A stretch of DNA of 64,000 bases from Bugulina stolonifera (Eukaryota; Bryozoa; Gymnolaemata; Cheilostomatida; Bugulidae): assembly GCA_935421135.1 (NCBI GenBank), contig OW285196.1, positions 2,947,001 through 3,011,000 of the forward strand. The letters are read 5' to 3'. Each line of letters opens with the position of its first letter. Position 1 is the stretch's first letter. Of the stretch, positions 49,071-61,244 are shown piece by piece. The notes beneath the pieces were generated by a model that saw only the letters and a list, made by a program, of their open reading frames with translations, was not told where the DNA came from and ran no database searches. The translations under genes and the position numbers were made by a program.

Positions 49071-51130
49071 TCCTAGCTTTATAGATTATGTTCCATGTTG
49101 GAGCACTCTTATACCACATGGGACCATTCCATGAGAGTGATAAAATTTGTGTGCTGACCCAACGTGGTTTCCTTTTAAAATTTACGCATCAAAGAGCACC
49201 CTTGAATTAGTGAGAAACCAGCATTTTTTTCTAATGTGAACCCTGCGGTTTCGGCAGCAGCTCATTGAAGGGTGGGGAAATGTGGTGGAAACACCTCCAA
49301 ATGGATTTTTTTGAAATTCCTGAACATCTGTACTGTTACTGTGGACACTATATTGTGCTTAAGACTGTATTTTGTTACATAGTTACTTTCACTTGTGTCC
49401 AGTGATCGAAGTGGAACAAAGGAGGTGGTGGGTACACGTGCATGCAATGTTACAGATTAGTATTGTAGGCTATAGCTATCTACTTAATTTTATGTTAGCT
49501 AAAAAATTAGTGAATTACTAAAATGAAAAAAAATAAAACCTAGTAAAATTTGAACCTATGTAGGTTAAAATCCGAAGGGCTAGTCACGCGCCTAGCCCGA
49601 AGACTTCACCCCACTTCATTTGTTCCACTTCAAACACTGTTCTTCAGGTTTTGGAAACTCTAGAATATTACTTTCCATCTCTATCCACCAACTAAGTTTG
49701 CACTACATTTTTAGGCTTACATCATGTAAAGGACTACAATGGTACGCCATGGCCAAGCCAAACAGAGAAGTTTTTTGCAGCATGCTAATTTGAAGTTTAC
49801 TATTTGCAGATTACTATACGTTTTGCACCATCGCGTATTGCTCAAATATACAGATCAAATGCATCAAAATGGCTGCTTTTGTGTGAATTTCCAAAAAGTT
49901 TCTTGGGGGAGGTGCCCCACCCTCCTTCTGCCTGCCTCTCGCACGCACCTTTCCCACACGCACTTTCCCTGCACGCATCTTCCCCACACGCACCTTCCCC
50001 GCACGCACCTTCCTCGCACCGTTACTGTTAACCAGTCCAATTATGGCCGCCTTAACTTTTTCAGGAAAGTTCCCCCGTTGCAACCTTTCTAAAATAAGAT
50101 TTGCTGAATCTAAATATCAATATCGAATATCATATAATTATATGCAAGCAAATATAATCATCCATAATACAGACTGAGCTGTTGCGATAGAGTAGGCCAA
50201 TAAATAGGTCTATTTGCTATTACATTATTAACCATTTTTCAAAAAAAATCTCGCGGGTACTCAAAACAAGTACACAATGCACGACACAGCTTGGGACTGA
50301 ATCTGAGTGAATGAGTTAAGCGAACTAAACTAGAAAAAAATGACATTGCCATTTATATCAATATAATAATTATATTATAATTAATAATATAATAAATAAT
50401 AATAATATGAATATCATTAGTTCATAGTTGCTAACCAGTCGAATAGCGCAGGTTACTAGCAGGTATGGCATAATATCAATGTCTCCACATCGAAAGAGAA
50501 AGCGATTTGATGTTGTTTCACAAATAATTCAATTTGGTATTGTAGTTTAGACACGGCAGAATGCTGTATCAATGTAGTAAAAAGTAATGGTCTACAAAAA
50601 GACGAGACTTGCTTTGCTCTGCAAATCTACCGGAAACAATGATAAAGTAATCGAATTTGAATCGTTATATTTATGCAGTATAATACACTGTTGTTAATTG
50701 GTCATTAGGATAACATCATCCGCCCTCTGATTTGTCAATTAAAAAAATTGTTTGAACCGGAAACGTATGATTTGTTTGACTTGCCTACAATCATGTAAAT
50801 AGTGTACATGTGTAATGGTCCTATTGCTCTATCGACCATTGCCTTCAATTCATCCAACCAATAGCAAAATGATGAGGGCGTACCACATGTGAAATAGAAA
50901 AGAATGGGTTATGCAGTTGGATTATAGCTATATTTTCCTATGTCCAACAACTGAAAGCAGAAATTAATTTTAATATCGATTTTAAAATAAAAATTAATGA
51001 ATTTAAAATAATATAAACATTAAATATTTAATATAATATAATTATATTATTATTATTTTATAATTAATTATTATCTTATTATTAATAATTCTATTATTTT
51101 TATTACTTTAACTTCATAAATGTATAAAAT
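49071..51130. other. Intergenic, AT-rich, no recognised gene
   Basis: It contains a short CACGCACCTTCC-type tandem repeat at 49925-50020 (about eight 11-16-bp units) and very AT-rich stretches at 50340-50420 and 50960-51110. No coding homology is seen. Confidence 0.45.
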
Positions 51131-51178
51131 CAAGGAGTAAGAGAGGAAGGAGGCTCGTCTATGACAAAGGGATATTAC

Positions 51179-51235
51179 AGAGCTGGGTCAAGTCGTAGAT
51201 TTGCCAAGTCAAGTCACAAGTCGACTTGACTTGGA
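51179..51235 (+). mobile_element. Terminus of the CAGAGCTGGG/GACTTG hAT-like family
   Basis: CAGAGCTGGGTCAAGTCGTA and the following CAAGTCACAAGTCGACTTGA match the left end at 31585 almost base for base, then switch abruptly to Gypsy-like coding sequence. Confidence 0.75.
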
Positions 51236-52012
51236 CTTCACCCGAACCTGGCCATATGACCGCTGACTGTCGAACTGAGTCAAAAGATCATGACAACACT
51301 AGGTATATAAAAAGGAGAGATTTTCCAAAGCCCTTCCGCAGTCGTGAACCTAACCCATATCCTAATAGAGGCCGTAGGTCTAACCCTAATCATTATGTGG
51401 ATGTTAGGAGATTTAATATTGATCCTGACAGGAATTTTGGTCAGAGTTTACTATCAGTGGGTAGAACAGAATTAGAATTTAAAGTTTGTATTGATGTCAA
51501 TGGTAAAGGAGTGGATTTTACATTAGATACTGGTTCTGATGTTACTATTATTACGGACCAAGCCTCTCGTGAATTGAATTTGGAATTAAAACAACCAAGT
51601 CGCTATTTGAGTGGGGCTGATTCTACTCCTTTGAATGTTGTGTGCAAGAGCGAAGTCGTATTAAACTAGAAGAGTCTTGAATTACCTGCTCTTGCTTCGG
51701 TTTTGGAAAATGCTTCTAGGAATCTATTGGGAATTGCCGAAATTGGAGGATTGCATTTGTTAGCCATTGTAAACCCCATACAACCCTGGGTTAATGCAGT
51801 GCCCAAGCCTCTAATCACAAAATCAGGCCGTCAATCCAAACCTAATCAGAGAAAAGATTGTGTTTATTGTGACACGAAACAGTGCATTTTCGTAAGGTAT
51901 TGAATTCACTTTTTCAAATTTTGTTTCTGTATTTATTTCCTTCTTTACCAGGACCGCACCGCATTGGTACGTAATTATGCGTTTCGTTAACAAAACTAAA
52001 AAGGGGGAGAGA
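51236..52012 (+). mobile_element. Gypsy-like gag-protease fragment
   Basis: The frame starts within a zinc knuckle (EPGHMTADC, the G-H-x4-C half of CCHC). It continues with a basic Arg/Asn/Pro-rich linker and an aspartic protease whose active site LDTGSDVTII is intact (51520-51555). After one TAG stop (51667) the frame reads on with the protease flap-to-tail motif ENASRNLLGIAEIGGLHLL. No reverse transcriptase, RNase H or integrase follows. Instead a polypurine run AAAAAGGGGGAGAGA (51998-52012) leads into LTR-like DNA. Confidence 0.85.
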
Positions 52013-52560
52013 TGATATCTGACCCCTTTCCAAATTGAATTCTCCTGAATATCTGACCCCTTTCCGACTTGAATTTTCCTGAACTTAACATACTTTAATA
52101 AGCATGAGACAGAGGCTTCCATTGTTTACTAATTGAATTTAGCTGAACTAGAAGGTTGAATCGAAGGGAATTATGTCCTGCCTGTATTGAATTGTGTTAG
52201 GTGTTGCATCGAATTCGTATTTGAAAGTGAATTGTGTTTTGACTCTACGCCGAATGGAAAGAGCTGGACTATGGTATGTCACACTGCACGAATTGAATTG
52301 CAGTTGAGTAGTTTCAAGAATTCATGAATCTGAGAAGTTGTGTATTTGCAGAATACACTTCATCCCCGAAGTGAAAAAGGGAGAGCGTGTAAGGCTATAC
52401 GTCTCTGACAGTCGTCTGTGTTGGCATCTGGAGCATCGGAGCGAAAAGCAACTCTACCGAATGCTGCTAGTAACTAAGGAGTAGACTAGGGGATTGAACG
52501 GCGGCTCTGTGGCTCGAGCACTTTCATGACTGTACTCAAGGTGAGAAGACACGATTTTTC
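52013..52560 (+). mobile_element. Probable 3' LTR of the Gypsy-like fragment
   Basis: Directly after the polypurine tract the sequence begins TGATATCTGACCCCTTTCC, with a tandem copy (ATATCTGACCCC...TTGAATT..CCTGAA, about 40 bp) right behind it. A second polypurine-like GAAAAAGGGAGAGCG at 52372-52386, followed by TGTAAGG, is an alternative LTR start. The right boundary is not defined and no matching 5' LTR is in view. Confidence 0.5.
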
Positions 52561-52599
52561 GATATTATTAACTATCGGCCACTACCACACTTAGAACCA

Positions 52600-55416
52600 C
52601 TGTAAATAAAAATATTGCACAACTAAATAACTTTATAAGATTATTGTATAGAGCAGCAATTATGTTACTACAACAATGTTCAAACAACATGTGCCAGTTC
52701 ATCACTTTACCAGATGTACCAGGTCCAGAGAAATAAAAAGCCACCGTCTGCTTCCATCCATCGTACTATTAGACCTGTTGAAAAATAATAAACAGCGTGT
52801 TTAGACCATTGATTACATAATTCAAATCAAGTGAAAAACAATGAAAATTTAAAGGTATTCAAAGCATAAGAACCAGTTTTTTTTTGTAAAAACACAAGAA
52901 AACTTTCTGTACATAGAAAAAGCTACTTTATATAACGCAATGAATGTGCTGTATTTTCACTTGTTTAACATTACCATGCGACCATTTCGTATGCACATCT
53001 GGTATCTACATCATTAGAAAGAATTCCAATGAACACCTGAAACTAAACCAGTGTAATGATAGCAAAGTAGTACGCAGAACACTAGAACAGAGCAACAAGC
53101 GACAGAAGCAGCAAGGACAGAAGCAGCAAGAGGGTAGAAGCAAAGACAAATCCCACAAGTAAGAATGCATACCTCCAAGCATAAAGACATATGCATGTGT
53201 GGCAGCCCATGACACCCAGGCAGGTATGCATTTCCAATAACACTGCCACTTGACGGATCGTAATCAATGCTTGGTCTTAGTGCCATCCCATCCAGCGTCA
53301 AGCAACATCGCGATTCATACCCGTTCATGGCGTCAACCTATATTTACAACAGAAAAATGTAACGACTCTAAAAACAAAACATGACTAAACATGTTCACAA
53401 TTTAAACATCTGCTAATTTTTGTATATGATCAACATTATATATAACTTTACAAGTGATGCTAAGTAAATGGTTATGTCATCATCCTATTTACTATAATCG
53501 GTTTAGAAAATCCAAACTATTTAAGAATAAACCTTCTAAATATATACATTATACAATTATTTTTTGAAGATGTTTACTTTCATCTTCATAAAAGTGAAGA
53601 CTTCATCAACAATGCCAGGCTGAAAATCAATGCCTTGCAGTCGTCTCTGCAAAGTCCGTATGGATGGATAAGGCAGGTATTTGCTCAGCAAAGCCTGGTA
53701 ACCAGTGGACCCACATGCAAAACAGAGGTGTTGAGCTGTCTTCATTGACTCATGAGACCACTTCATTTCCTGTGAGCTTTGCCGTGATAGAGCATTTACT
53801 TGATCCTCATTGAAAATCTTTGTCACTGACTCCTGGCTTTGTTCAAGTCTTGTTTTCAAAGACTGATTAGCTGACCGCCCCTAGTATGTACAAACATAAA
53901 ATAAGCGCACCAGTAATATATTCTTTCTCACCATATTGTGTTTAATCTCGCTATACTTTTCAACAAAACAATGATTGCTTTTCTCAATTTTCTAATTTAA
54001 CTCACACAACTGCTCTAGCTACGTGTTTATTAAAATTTTTAAAACGGTTTAGTATATGGATGTGTGCTAAGCATACCTTTTTAAGTTCTTTTTTTACTGA
54101 AGACAGTTCTAAGGAAAGTTCACTGACCCTGTGAGCTGTCATCTCATCATCCATCCTTATTGTATCAATCACCACGTCTTCTGAAGTATACACATCCACA
54201 TTTTGCACATAATATATACATATATATATATATATATGACTAAAAGATTGCACTATGTGTAAAATGTCGACCATTACATTCTGTGAATACAATGTCAACA
54301 AAATTGTTAAACATATGACATTAGAATGATATACATGTACCTGTTAACATGTCAGTTTGAACAGAGTATAATAGTTGTGGTCTCAAGCGGAGGATAAGAT
54401 ACAATGTAGATTGCCGACTAGCTGCTCCGGAAGCACTCTCACAGTGCTTCAGTCATTTAGACCGCTCCTTGTATTGATTCAATGGCCGGTGAGTAAAGAT
54501 AGATGTAATTTTGTTAGCAGATTTTTTTAAAAGCCTTCGCCCAACAGCGAGGTTTTGCTCATAGTCATCGTGTACAAAGTGAGCCTATAAAAAATTGTAC
54601 ATGAATATAAAATAATTTAATTTCTAGCACAGTTGACTTTTGCTTGCATTATATTAAACACCATATCTCAATCAAAGAAAAAAACTGAGAGCACGAGCTG
54701 AACTATAGACTTCTTTTGCTAGGTTTGTGTTTCAAGCTTAGATCAATTTAGTATGCACTGTTCATGCTGATACAATAAATAAAGCTCTCTTCATATGCAA
54801 ATTCCATTAAAGTACGTTAACCTTAAAGAAAATTTAAAGCTAAAACAACCACAATGTCAACAACTATCACATGCATTTAGTTGCCAGTAATTACTTGTAA
54901 CAAAAAGAAAACTTTGCAATGCAGCAGCAACGACAAACTGACTTGAAGTTCCTTATATTAATTATTAAAAAAATGACACGATCACAATATCACATAATAA
55001 TAAATAATTTACTACTTACTACTGCTTGCCCTACTTACATTTGTTGAATGAACAAATTTCGAATTTCAAATTATTATTTATTTATAATAATAATTCATAT
55101 CAATTATAATAATAAATAAAACAAGATTAGATGCAAGTACGGCACTAGTAGTAGTAGTAGCAGTAGTAGTAGTATATAATATGCATGCAATGCACTTGCA
55201 GGACGAATAATTTTAAATTTAGTAGTAGTTTGTTGTGATAGTCAGTGAAAGTTTGTAAAGTACTAACACTGCGTGAAACACTGCTGTTAGTAGGCTCCCA
55301 TCTTTTCCCATCTATGAGCCCAGGCTGCTCGTCGCTTACGATCTAATGGAAATTTGTGCATTAAAAGCCATCTTTGCTGTTGTTAGAACAGCCATAAAGC
55401 ACAGCACCCCGACATT
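52600..55416 (-). pseudogene. P-element-type transposase with THAP domain, broken
   Basis: From 55416 downward: MSGCCAL, then after a frame change YGCSNNSKDGF, then after another FPLDRKRRAAWAHRWEK (THAP N-terminal half, 55416-55300). Next AHFVHDDYE and GRRLLKKSANKITSIF (THAP C-terminal half, exon ending 54584), with a TGA stop. Then a coiled-coil exon (54180-54077) and the transposase exon 53880-53557 containing LCFACGSTGYQALLSKYLPY, PSIRTLQRRL and DEVFTFMKMKV. Then the exon 53333-53172 (CCLTLDGMALRPSIDYDP, a frame change, ATHAYVFMLGG) and GWKQTVAFYFSGPGTSGKVM near 52760-52690. The RNase-H-like core has LDGM where LDEM is usual. The C-terminal third is absent. This is a dead relative of THAP9/P transposase. 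Confidence 0.88.
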
Positions 55417-56362
55417 TCCATAGCTAGCTATCGTCGGAAAATTAAACTAAGATGGCATCCACAAGGTGAAGGTCAACATCGCCGTTGTCGCCACTTTCCA
55501 AATATACCCCTTTGGTCTATGAAAACCTGTATATATGTTACAATGAACTTCCTGTGTTCGATGTGCGCCTCCGGTACTTGGTAAAGTCAAACGAAAAGAT
55601 GATGAATGTTTTTAAAAAAGTGAAATTCACAAATCAACTAAAATTAAAATATAAACAATGTCAACAATTGGTAACACTCTAATGAACAGGCTGACTATAT
55701 ACACACTACATATCTCAATGGGATACGATAGATATCGACAAGTAAATTCGCCAGATTTGAAGAAAATTGCGTATCTCAACATAAAATGACACTTTTTGCA
55801 AATACCAACATGCTCAACAAAATAAGCAAAGATAATACTAATAGATTTAAACCTGCTGCAATTGGTGAAATTTAAATCCAAATTTAAACTTTGCTCCTTC
55901 ATAACAAAAAAACCGTACAAACGCTGAAATCGCGGTTAAAACGAGATAATTTGTGCAACACATTTCTCTAACATCAGGATTCCATATACTTAATTTGATT
56001 TATGGTGTGTCGTTCAGATACCATTTTAGTTGGTAGGCTAGTTTGTGGGCCCTACAACATGCCCACACTAAATGAAAATAGTGCTCAAACTATAGGCTAT
56101 GTCAATAAACAATAATGTTTATCTCTCCATAGAAATGATTCTTATTGGATGCTATAACTGTGACGTATTAAGTGCCAGAGCCATGCACACGTGCATTGCT
56201 TTTATACCTGTTTAGCAATGAGGAAGATCGTCACGATTCAACAGAGTTGTCTACTCGCTTAATGCCAGCAACTGATGTGCTCATATTTTTAAACCAAGGA
56301 GCACATCGAACACAAAATTCTCATAGACGAGCCTCCTTCCCTCTCTTACTCCTTGATAAAAT

Positions 56363-57000
56363 AAATAATAGCCTACAATTATAATAATATCAATATAATA
56401 ATTTATTAGTAATTTATAGGTCTATTTATATCTTGAGTATTGTATCAATGATATGATTAGGCCTATTCATATTTAATGTCATTATTATTATTATTATTAT
56501 TATTTATTTTGGTAATAAAAATATATATATATTTAATGCAGTTTAAATTAAGTATTTTATGACAGAATTTGAGGGTTGTAACATTTGTTGAATTAAAAGT
56601 GTACTGAGCAAGGTAGCTAGCTGTACATAGTCCGCAGTAGTAGTGCGCTGTCTGTAGACCCCACTGCCAGCACCTTGATCTGATCTCCAATGTCAGTAAG
56701 CTGTACGGCATAGATTCTGTTTCTATGGTCTAGAATGTAGTGGTGTAGACTCTGTATCGTGATCTACAACGGCATAGTGGTTTCATATATGGTCTGACTC
56801 CTTAGTAGGCCTACACATATTTAGTACACGTCATGTTTTTAGTTTTAGCATTTTATTAGTTTTTATTTGGTTTTCTGTTTTGTAGTTTGTTTGTCAATAT
56901 ACTGTTATCCGATAACCCTTGTATTTGTATAATATGTAGGGCTGCATGTGAACATCTATGTCGTTGTCTACTCTTGTAAATATTATGTAGGCCTATACTG
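56363..57000. other. Intergenic
   Basis: It has an ATT trinucleotide run at 56483-56505. No gene is recognised. Confidence 0.4.
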
Positions 57001-59760
57001 CCCCTTTCCACAAAAACAATGTAACTCACTATATTGTAATTTTACAGGAGAAGGCTGAATGCGTTTGAGTTGAGCCCTCCAATTGTATTGATCCTAGAGA
57101 TAGAAACAAAATATATTCTGAAACAGAATCGCATTCTCTGTTTAATGGTACCATTTTTATTGCTGTGTATTGATTTTTTATCTAATTAATCCAGATACAT
57201 TGTTTTTGTGGACAATCATCGTACTGGGCTTTCTTCAGTGATTGTTTGCAAAAACAATGGATCTATTGAATTGCAGTGTTTCTGCAGACAATATTGAAGT
57301 TATATCAGCAAATAGTGTGTGTGAAAACAATGCATGAGCTTGTATATTAGTGCAATCAAAGTAGAAGCTCATATGCAGGCTATATTCGCACGTGTGACAG
57401 ACGGTACCGTCCCATTACACCCATATTATGAGTTTGAAACAGATTTCTATAAATCAAACTTAATATAAAATATCTACACTCGGTTTACTCGATTCTGATT
57501 ATCTTTTCTTGCTAATGAGGTTTGCAGCGTCTGCAAAACTGAAATCATTTGTTGATAGTTTGGTTCTTGCTTTTTGGGTGTCTTAAGAGGCTCAACTCTT
57601 GCTTTGAGTTTAGATTTTTTATAAAATTAAACTCCATTATGATGTCATGTATCACATTTTTTCTTCCCCAGTGCTTCTAGTCCTTCCGCAATAATGTGCC
57701 CATAATTTCCAACATAATGGCCCCGTGGTGATTGGCCGAATATTTCTAAAATCTCAACCATGTGGTTTATTTTCACCTACTTTATTATCTCTCTGCACAA
57801 ATTTTTTATCATCTAGAAACAGAAAGTTATCGTACAAGCGCTCTTATTTTCAAATATCGGAAAGCGCTCGTGTAATGCTGGTCTATTTTAAGGAACATAT
57901 TAAATGTTACACTACCTTCTGTATGTTGCCAGAAGCACATCTTCTTCAACAGTTGGTAGAATATTGTAATGTTTTTGAGTGCTAGATCATACGAGAGCCG
58001 AGGGCTACACGTATGTGAAGGGCTTGGAAGGTGGTAGAGGCCGACTAAGTGTACCTTCTGCTCATTACATAAAAGAGTGAACAGTTATAGGTGCTCTTAT
58101 TAGTGTAGATTGTAGATTATCTTAGACGTAGGCCAATGCCGAGACTCATTGGAGCTCAGGACCGACGTAGGTCTAGTAGAGTTTAGACTCCGAGGGAGTG
58201 TAGTGAAGAAGATCTAACCTTGAGAACCTAAGTCCGACGCTAGGTTCATTTAGAACCCGGGATCGGCCTAAGTCTAAGGGGTGGATAGAGGTATGCTTAG
58301 CCTAGGATGAGGTGAACTCGAGCCGTACTGAATCCAAAGGATTCTCAGGTGGAGTTACCCGCCTAAAGAGTAAGCTTCTGTAGGTTGAGTTAGGAGATGT
58401 TGCTTTATTCAAGCGCAATCAACAACTGATTCACAATAGAAAATGCTCTGCCTTATATACATAACAAACTTCCGGTAAAAATGGTACGACATGGTATCGG
58501 GCGGCCGACAGGGGGTCGGCTCCGGAACTTACGCAACAATATGTCTGGTTCCGCCCGACCTGGCCATATGAAAATGTCAGCCATGGCACAAAAAGTGCTT
58601 ACAATAGGTAAAAACATGTCGTGTGTAAATATGAGCTACATCCATAAGGTCGACCACGTAGTTACAGTATAAAGTGGCAAAAGACTCTAACAATATGCAA
58701 TCAAGCAAGGATAGACAATTACTAAATAAGTATAAATGTGGGAAAAACCAAGTTGCAATAGAGAGTAATTCCAAGACTTGATTGCTAATACAGACATGTA
58801 TATAAGACACGCAGTGGATAATAGGGTATTGAATGCATAGATAATAATAGATAGACAATGCATGGATATGTGAATAACAGTATATGAATAGGGTTAATTG
58901 TCAGCTAATGATATTGTCAGTGTGGCTGGCCTAGGTGCCATTACCACGGAGGCTGTTTCACCACAATATTTCACTGTTCGTTTTGTCAATCTTTGCGGCT
59001 CATATTTTCAACCAGATCGTATTTTTAACTGAGCATGTCCTAAAAATATTTATAAATATATGGAAGCTACAACCGCTGAAAGGTTCTGTGCAAGAAAAGG
59101 GAAATGCATATATTATGTAAAAACTAGTGCTTTAGATAGAAAATGAGATGATGAGATGACGCACTTTTATAAAACTTGTTTGACAAGGAAATTGTAGCGA
59201 TGTGGGCAAAAATGTTCCATAATAAATGAAATCTGAGTAAAATCTGTGTACAACCTGAGTAAATCTTGCAGATTACCGACATACATTGTATAAGTGCTCT
59301 TTAGTTGTACCATACTGACAGTCAGAGCAAATTAGACTCCAAAAAGCCTTCATGATTGATTCATTGCAACTGATAATAAATATTTGACGAGACAGCCCCG
59401 CTACTGAGGCTCCAAACACGTTATAATTCACTTGGGTTCATATAGATTCATGATAGAGTCATGTAGGAAATTTGAAAGGATAAAAAACAGACTTAAATAG
59501 TCAAGTCCAGAAAAGAAAATGGGACAAAATTGCACTGTATGTGTTGAAATCTGGAGTTACATTGTTTTTGCAGACAATCGCTAGTGCCAATATTGAGATA
59601 CAGTGTTTCTGCTCCCCAAAAAACCCACAAGGACCAATTTTTTTCTAAAATAATTTTAGCACATGATGCAAGATGGTATTCCAACACCATTTATGCAAAA
59701 AAAACCAATTTTGAAAAAAATCGAGTTACAGTGTTTCTGCAGACATGGACAGTATAACAA
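57001..59760. repeat. Region with recurring TGTTTCTGCAGACAAT motif, possible composite transposon
   Basis: CCACAAAAACAATGTAACTC (57008) is an approximate reverse complement of GAGTTACAGTGTTTCTGCAG (59723). Further copies lie at about 57200 (TGTTTTTGTGGACAAT), 57274 and 59560 (GTTACATTGTTTTTGCAGAC), all towards the edges of the region. It encloses an LTR-like sequence (57990-58600). Apart from that I find no coding homology. Confidence 0.4.
57990..58600 (-). mobile_element. LTR (solo or partial), - orientation
   Basis: Read on the - strand: a G/C-rich repeat block (CGGAGCCGACCCCCTGTCGG), then CTTATATAAGG-like TATATAAGGCAGAG (58459-58446), then AATAAAGC (58408-58401), the order of a retroelement LTR promoter and poly(A) signal. 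The G/C-rich block CATATTGTTGCG...TTCCGG is homologous to 63650-63740 on the + strand. No adjacent gag/pol is seen, so it is probably a solo LTR. Confidence 0.6.
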
Positions 59761-60933
59761 CTATAACTATTACTATATCAATTAATGTTTACAGTCTACT
59801 GCTCTGCTGTCTCTCTACTGCAAATCCTTGCTCAGTGCTACACTCTCAGTCTACAATCTCACAGTCAGCCATTTATAGGCAGCACAAGCTAGTTGATTTA
59901 ACTACTCAAATTGCTTGTGCTCAATATGCAGTTTTAGCAAATCTGTTTGAGAGTTATATTCTCCTGCTAGTAGTGTACAAGAGTGGAAAACTCCTATATG
60001 ATACTACTCTGTTGCTATTTTGTACGTGACACAGTTAATATGTAAATGTTGATCAATATTTACATTAGTAAACTGTATCAATAGAAGCCAACTATCTGTC
60101 AGACCGTTGTGTTGTGAAGTTAACATATTATATAAAGCAAATTTAATTTTTAGTTTACATTATGACTTTTTATTTGATGAAAGGTGAAGTAGGCAGAGCA
60201 CAGCTAGTGCACCACATGCACAGCTAGTGCACCACATGCACTAGGATCATCCAGGTAAACTGACTGACAATGGACCAACAGGTCTGATGGCCCCAAAGAT
60301 GCGATTACGTTACGCATACCATCATGGCCTCACCACTTTGCTGGTCTGCCCCACTGAAGTTTTCTAACCTAGGCCTTTGGTATAACAGTATAACTAACAA
60401 CCCTTATGAACAAAGCTTTCACCTGTCATTCCTGCTTACATAGAAGTCCATATTCTATTAAAATAGAGTGGGTAGCATTTAATTTATCATTGGGTAGTTA
60501 TTACTGGATTACAATCTTATATTCTGAAGGAAGTAATTGTAGCTACTAATAATTAATTGCCAGGTGGAACTCTTGTATTTTATGTCTCAATATACATGTA
60601 TATTATGAATTCCATCTGGCTGGTCATTATACCATAATAATAATAATAAAGTCTAGTCCTTCTAATCTATAGTAGTGTACATACCAGCTTCACCATGCAT
60701 AAACCAATAAGAATGGTAGCTTTAAGATTGTTAGCATTCATATTTTTGCAACATTTGATAGGTTGTTGAGGTCCACACTGTACATTGGTTCACTCTCCTC
60801 TCGTCTCATCACCAGAGCTCACAAAGATATGGAGAATTCTTATGAAGGTAATACTTATACTAATGGGTGGGTCTACTCACATGGGCTCTCACTCCTACTG
60901 TTAGTTAGTTGATTGATTATTTTCTATGTATAA
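58601..60933. other. Intergenic, no recognised gene
   Basis: It has a direct duplication of GCACAGCTAGTGCACCACAT (60197-60236). Other short frames lack domains. Confidence 0.4.
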
Positions 60934-61244
60934 AGGTGCAAACATACGAGAGCGTTTTGGGGCGAATTTGACGCTCGCGAATCGCCAGAGTGCCAGCGCT
61001 CTCAAAACGCTCGAGGTCAGCTTGCCGAGGTATTGAGACAATTCGCTTGACGCTGATTGGCTAATAAACAAAGTAAGTAAACATAAACACGTGGACTATT
61101 GCGGAGTGAATACATACCGGCATGTCATCGGCTAATGGTTAAATCGCCGTGCTCTTCGTTCGCCCCGTGTGTTTATCAAGGGCATAGCGTTCGACGCTTG
61201 CTCAGAAAACGCTCGCCCTAAAACGCTCCCGTGTGTTTGCACCT
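60934..61244. mobile_element. Harbinger-like MITE with TAA target duplication
   Basis: The 311-bp element begins AGGTGCAAACATACGAGAGC and ends GCTCCCGTGTGTTTGCACCT, an imperfect inverted repeat of about 40 bp that includes GCGTTTTGGGGCGAA / CGCCCTAAAACGC. TAA flanks both sides (60931-60933, 61245-61247), the 3-bp TWA duplication typical of PIF/Harbinger. Diverged copies lie at 15426 and 48843. Confidence 0.85.

Larger units (their letters stand above)
51131..56355 (-). mobile_element. P-element/THAP9-type DNA transposon, about 5.2 kb, with nested insertions
   Basis: Terminal inverted repeats of about 35 bp start CAAGGAGTAAGAG and run to GGAGGCTCGTCTATGA (51131-51164; mirror 56355-56321, differing by one indel). 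The 7-bp ATAAAAT flanks both ends (51124-51130 and 56356-56362), close to the 8-bp duplication expected for P elements. The interior holds a disrupted P-type transposase on the - strand. Between the transposase and the left end lie a hAT-like terminus and Gypsy-like sequence. The transposase 3' portion is missing, probably through those insertions or a deletion. Confidence 0.8.

Noticed and set aside
49540..49625. tRNA-like sequence on the - strand (GGCTAGGCGCGTGACTAGCC ... GGTTCAAATTTT)
   Set aside because: The B-box is poor and the A-box does not fit; the stem is just a local inverted repeat.
53006..53328. Three overlapping - strand frames treated as separate small genes
   Set aside because: They are pieces of one frameshifted P-type transposase exon in different frames.
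60774..60848. Possible isolated exon encoding LRSTLYIGSLSSRLITRAHK
   Set aside because: It has AG before and GT after, but no partner exon on either side and no recognised domain; too weak to call.
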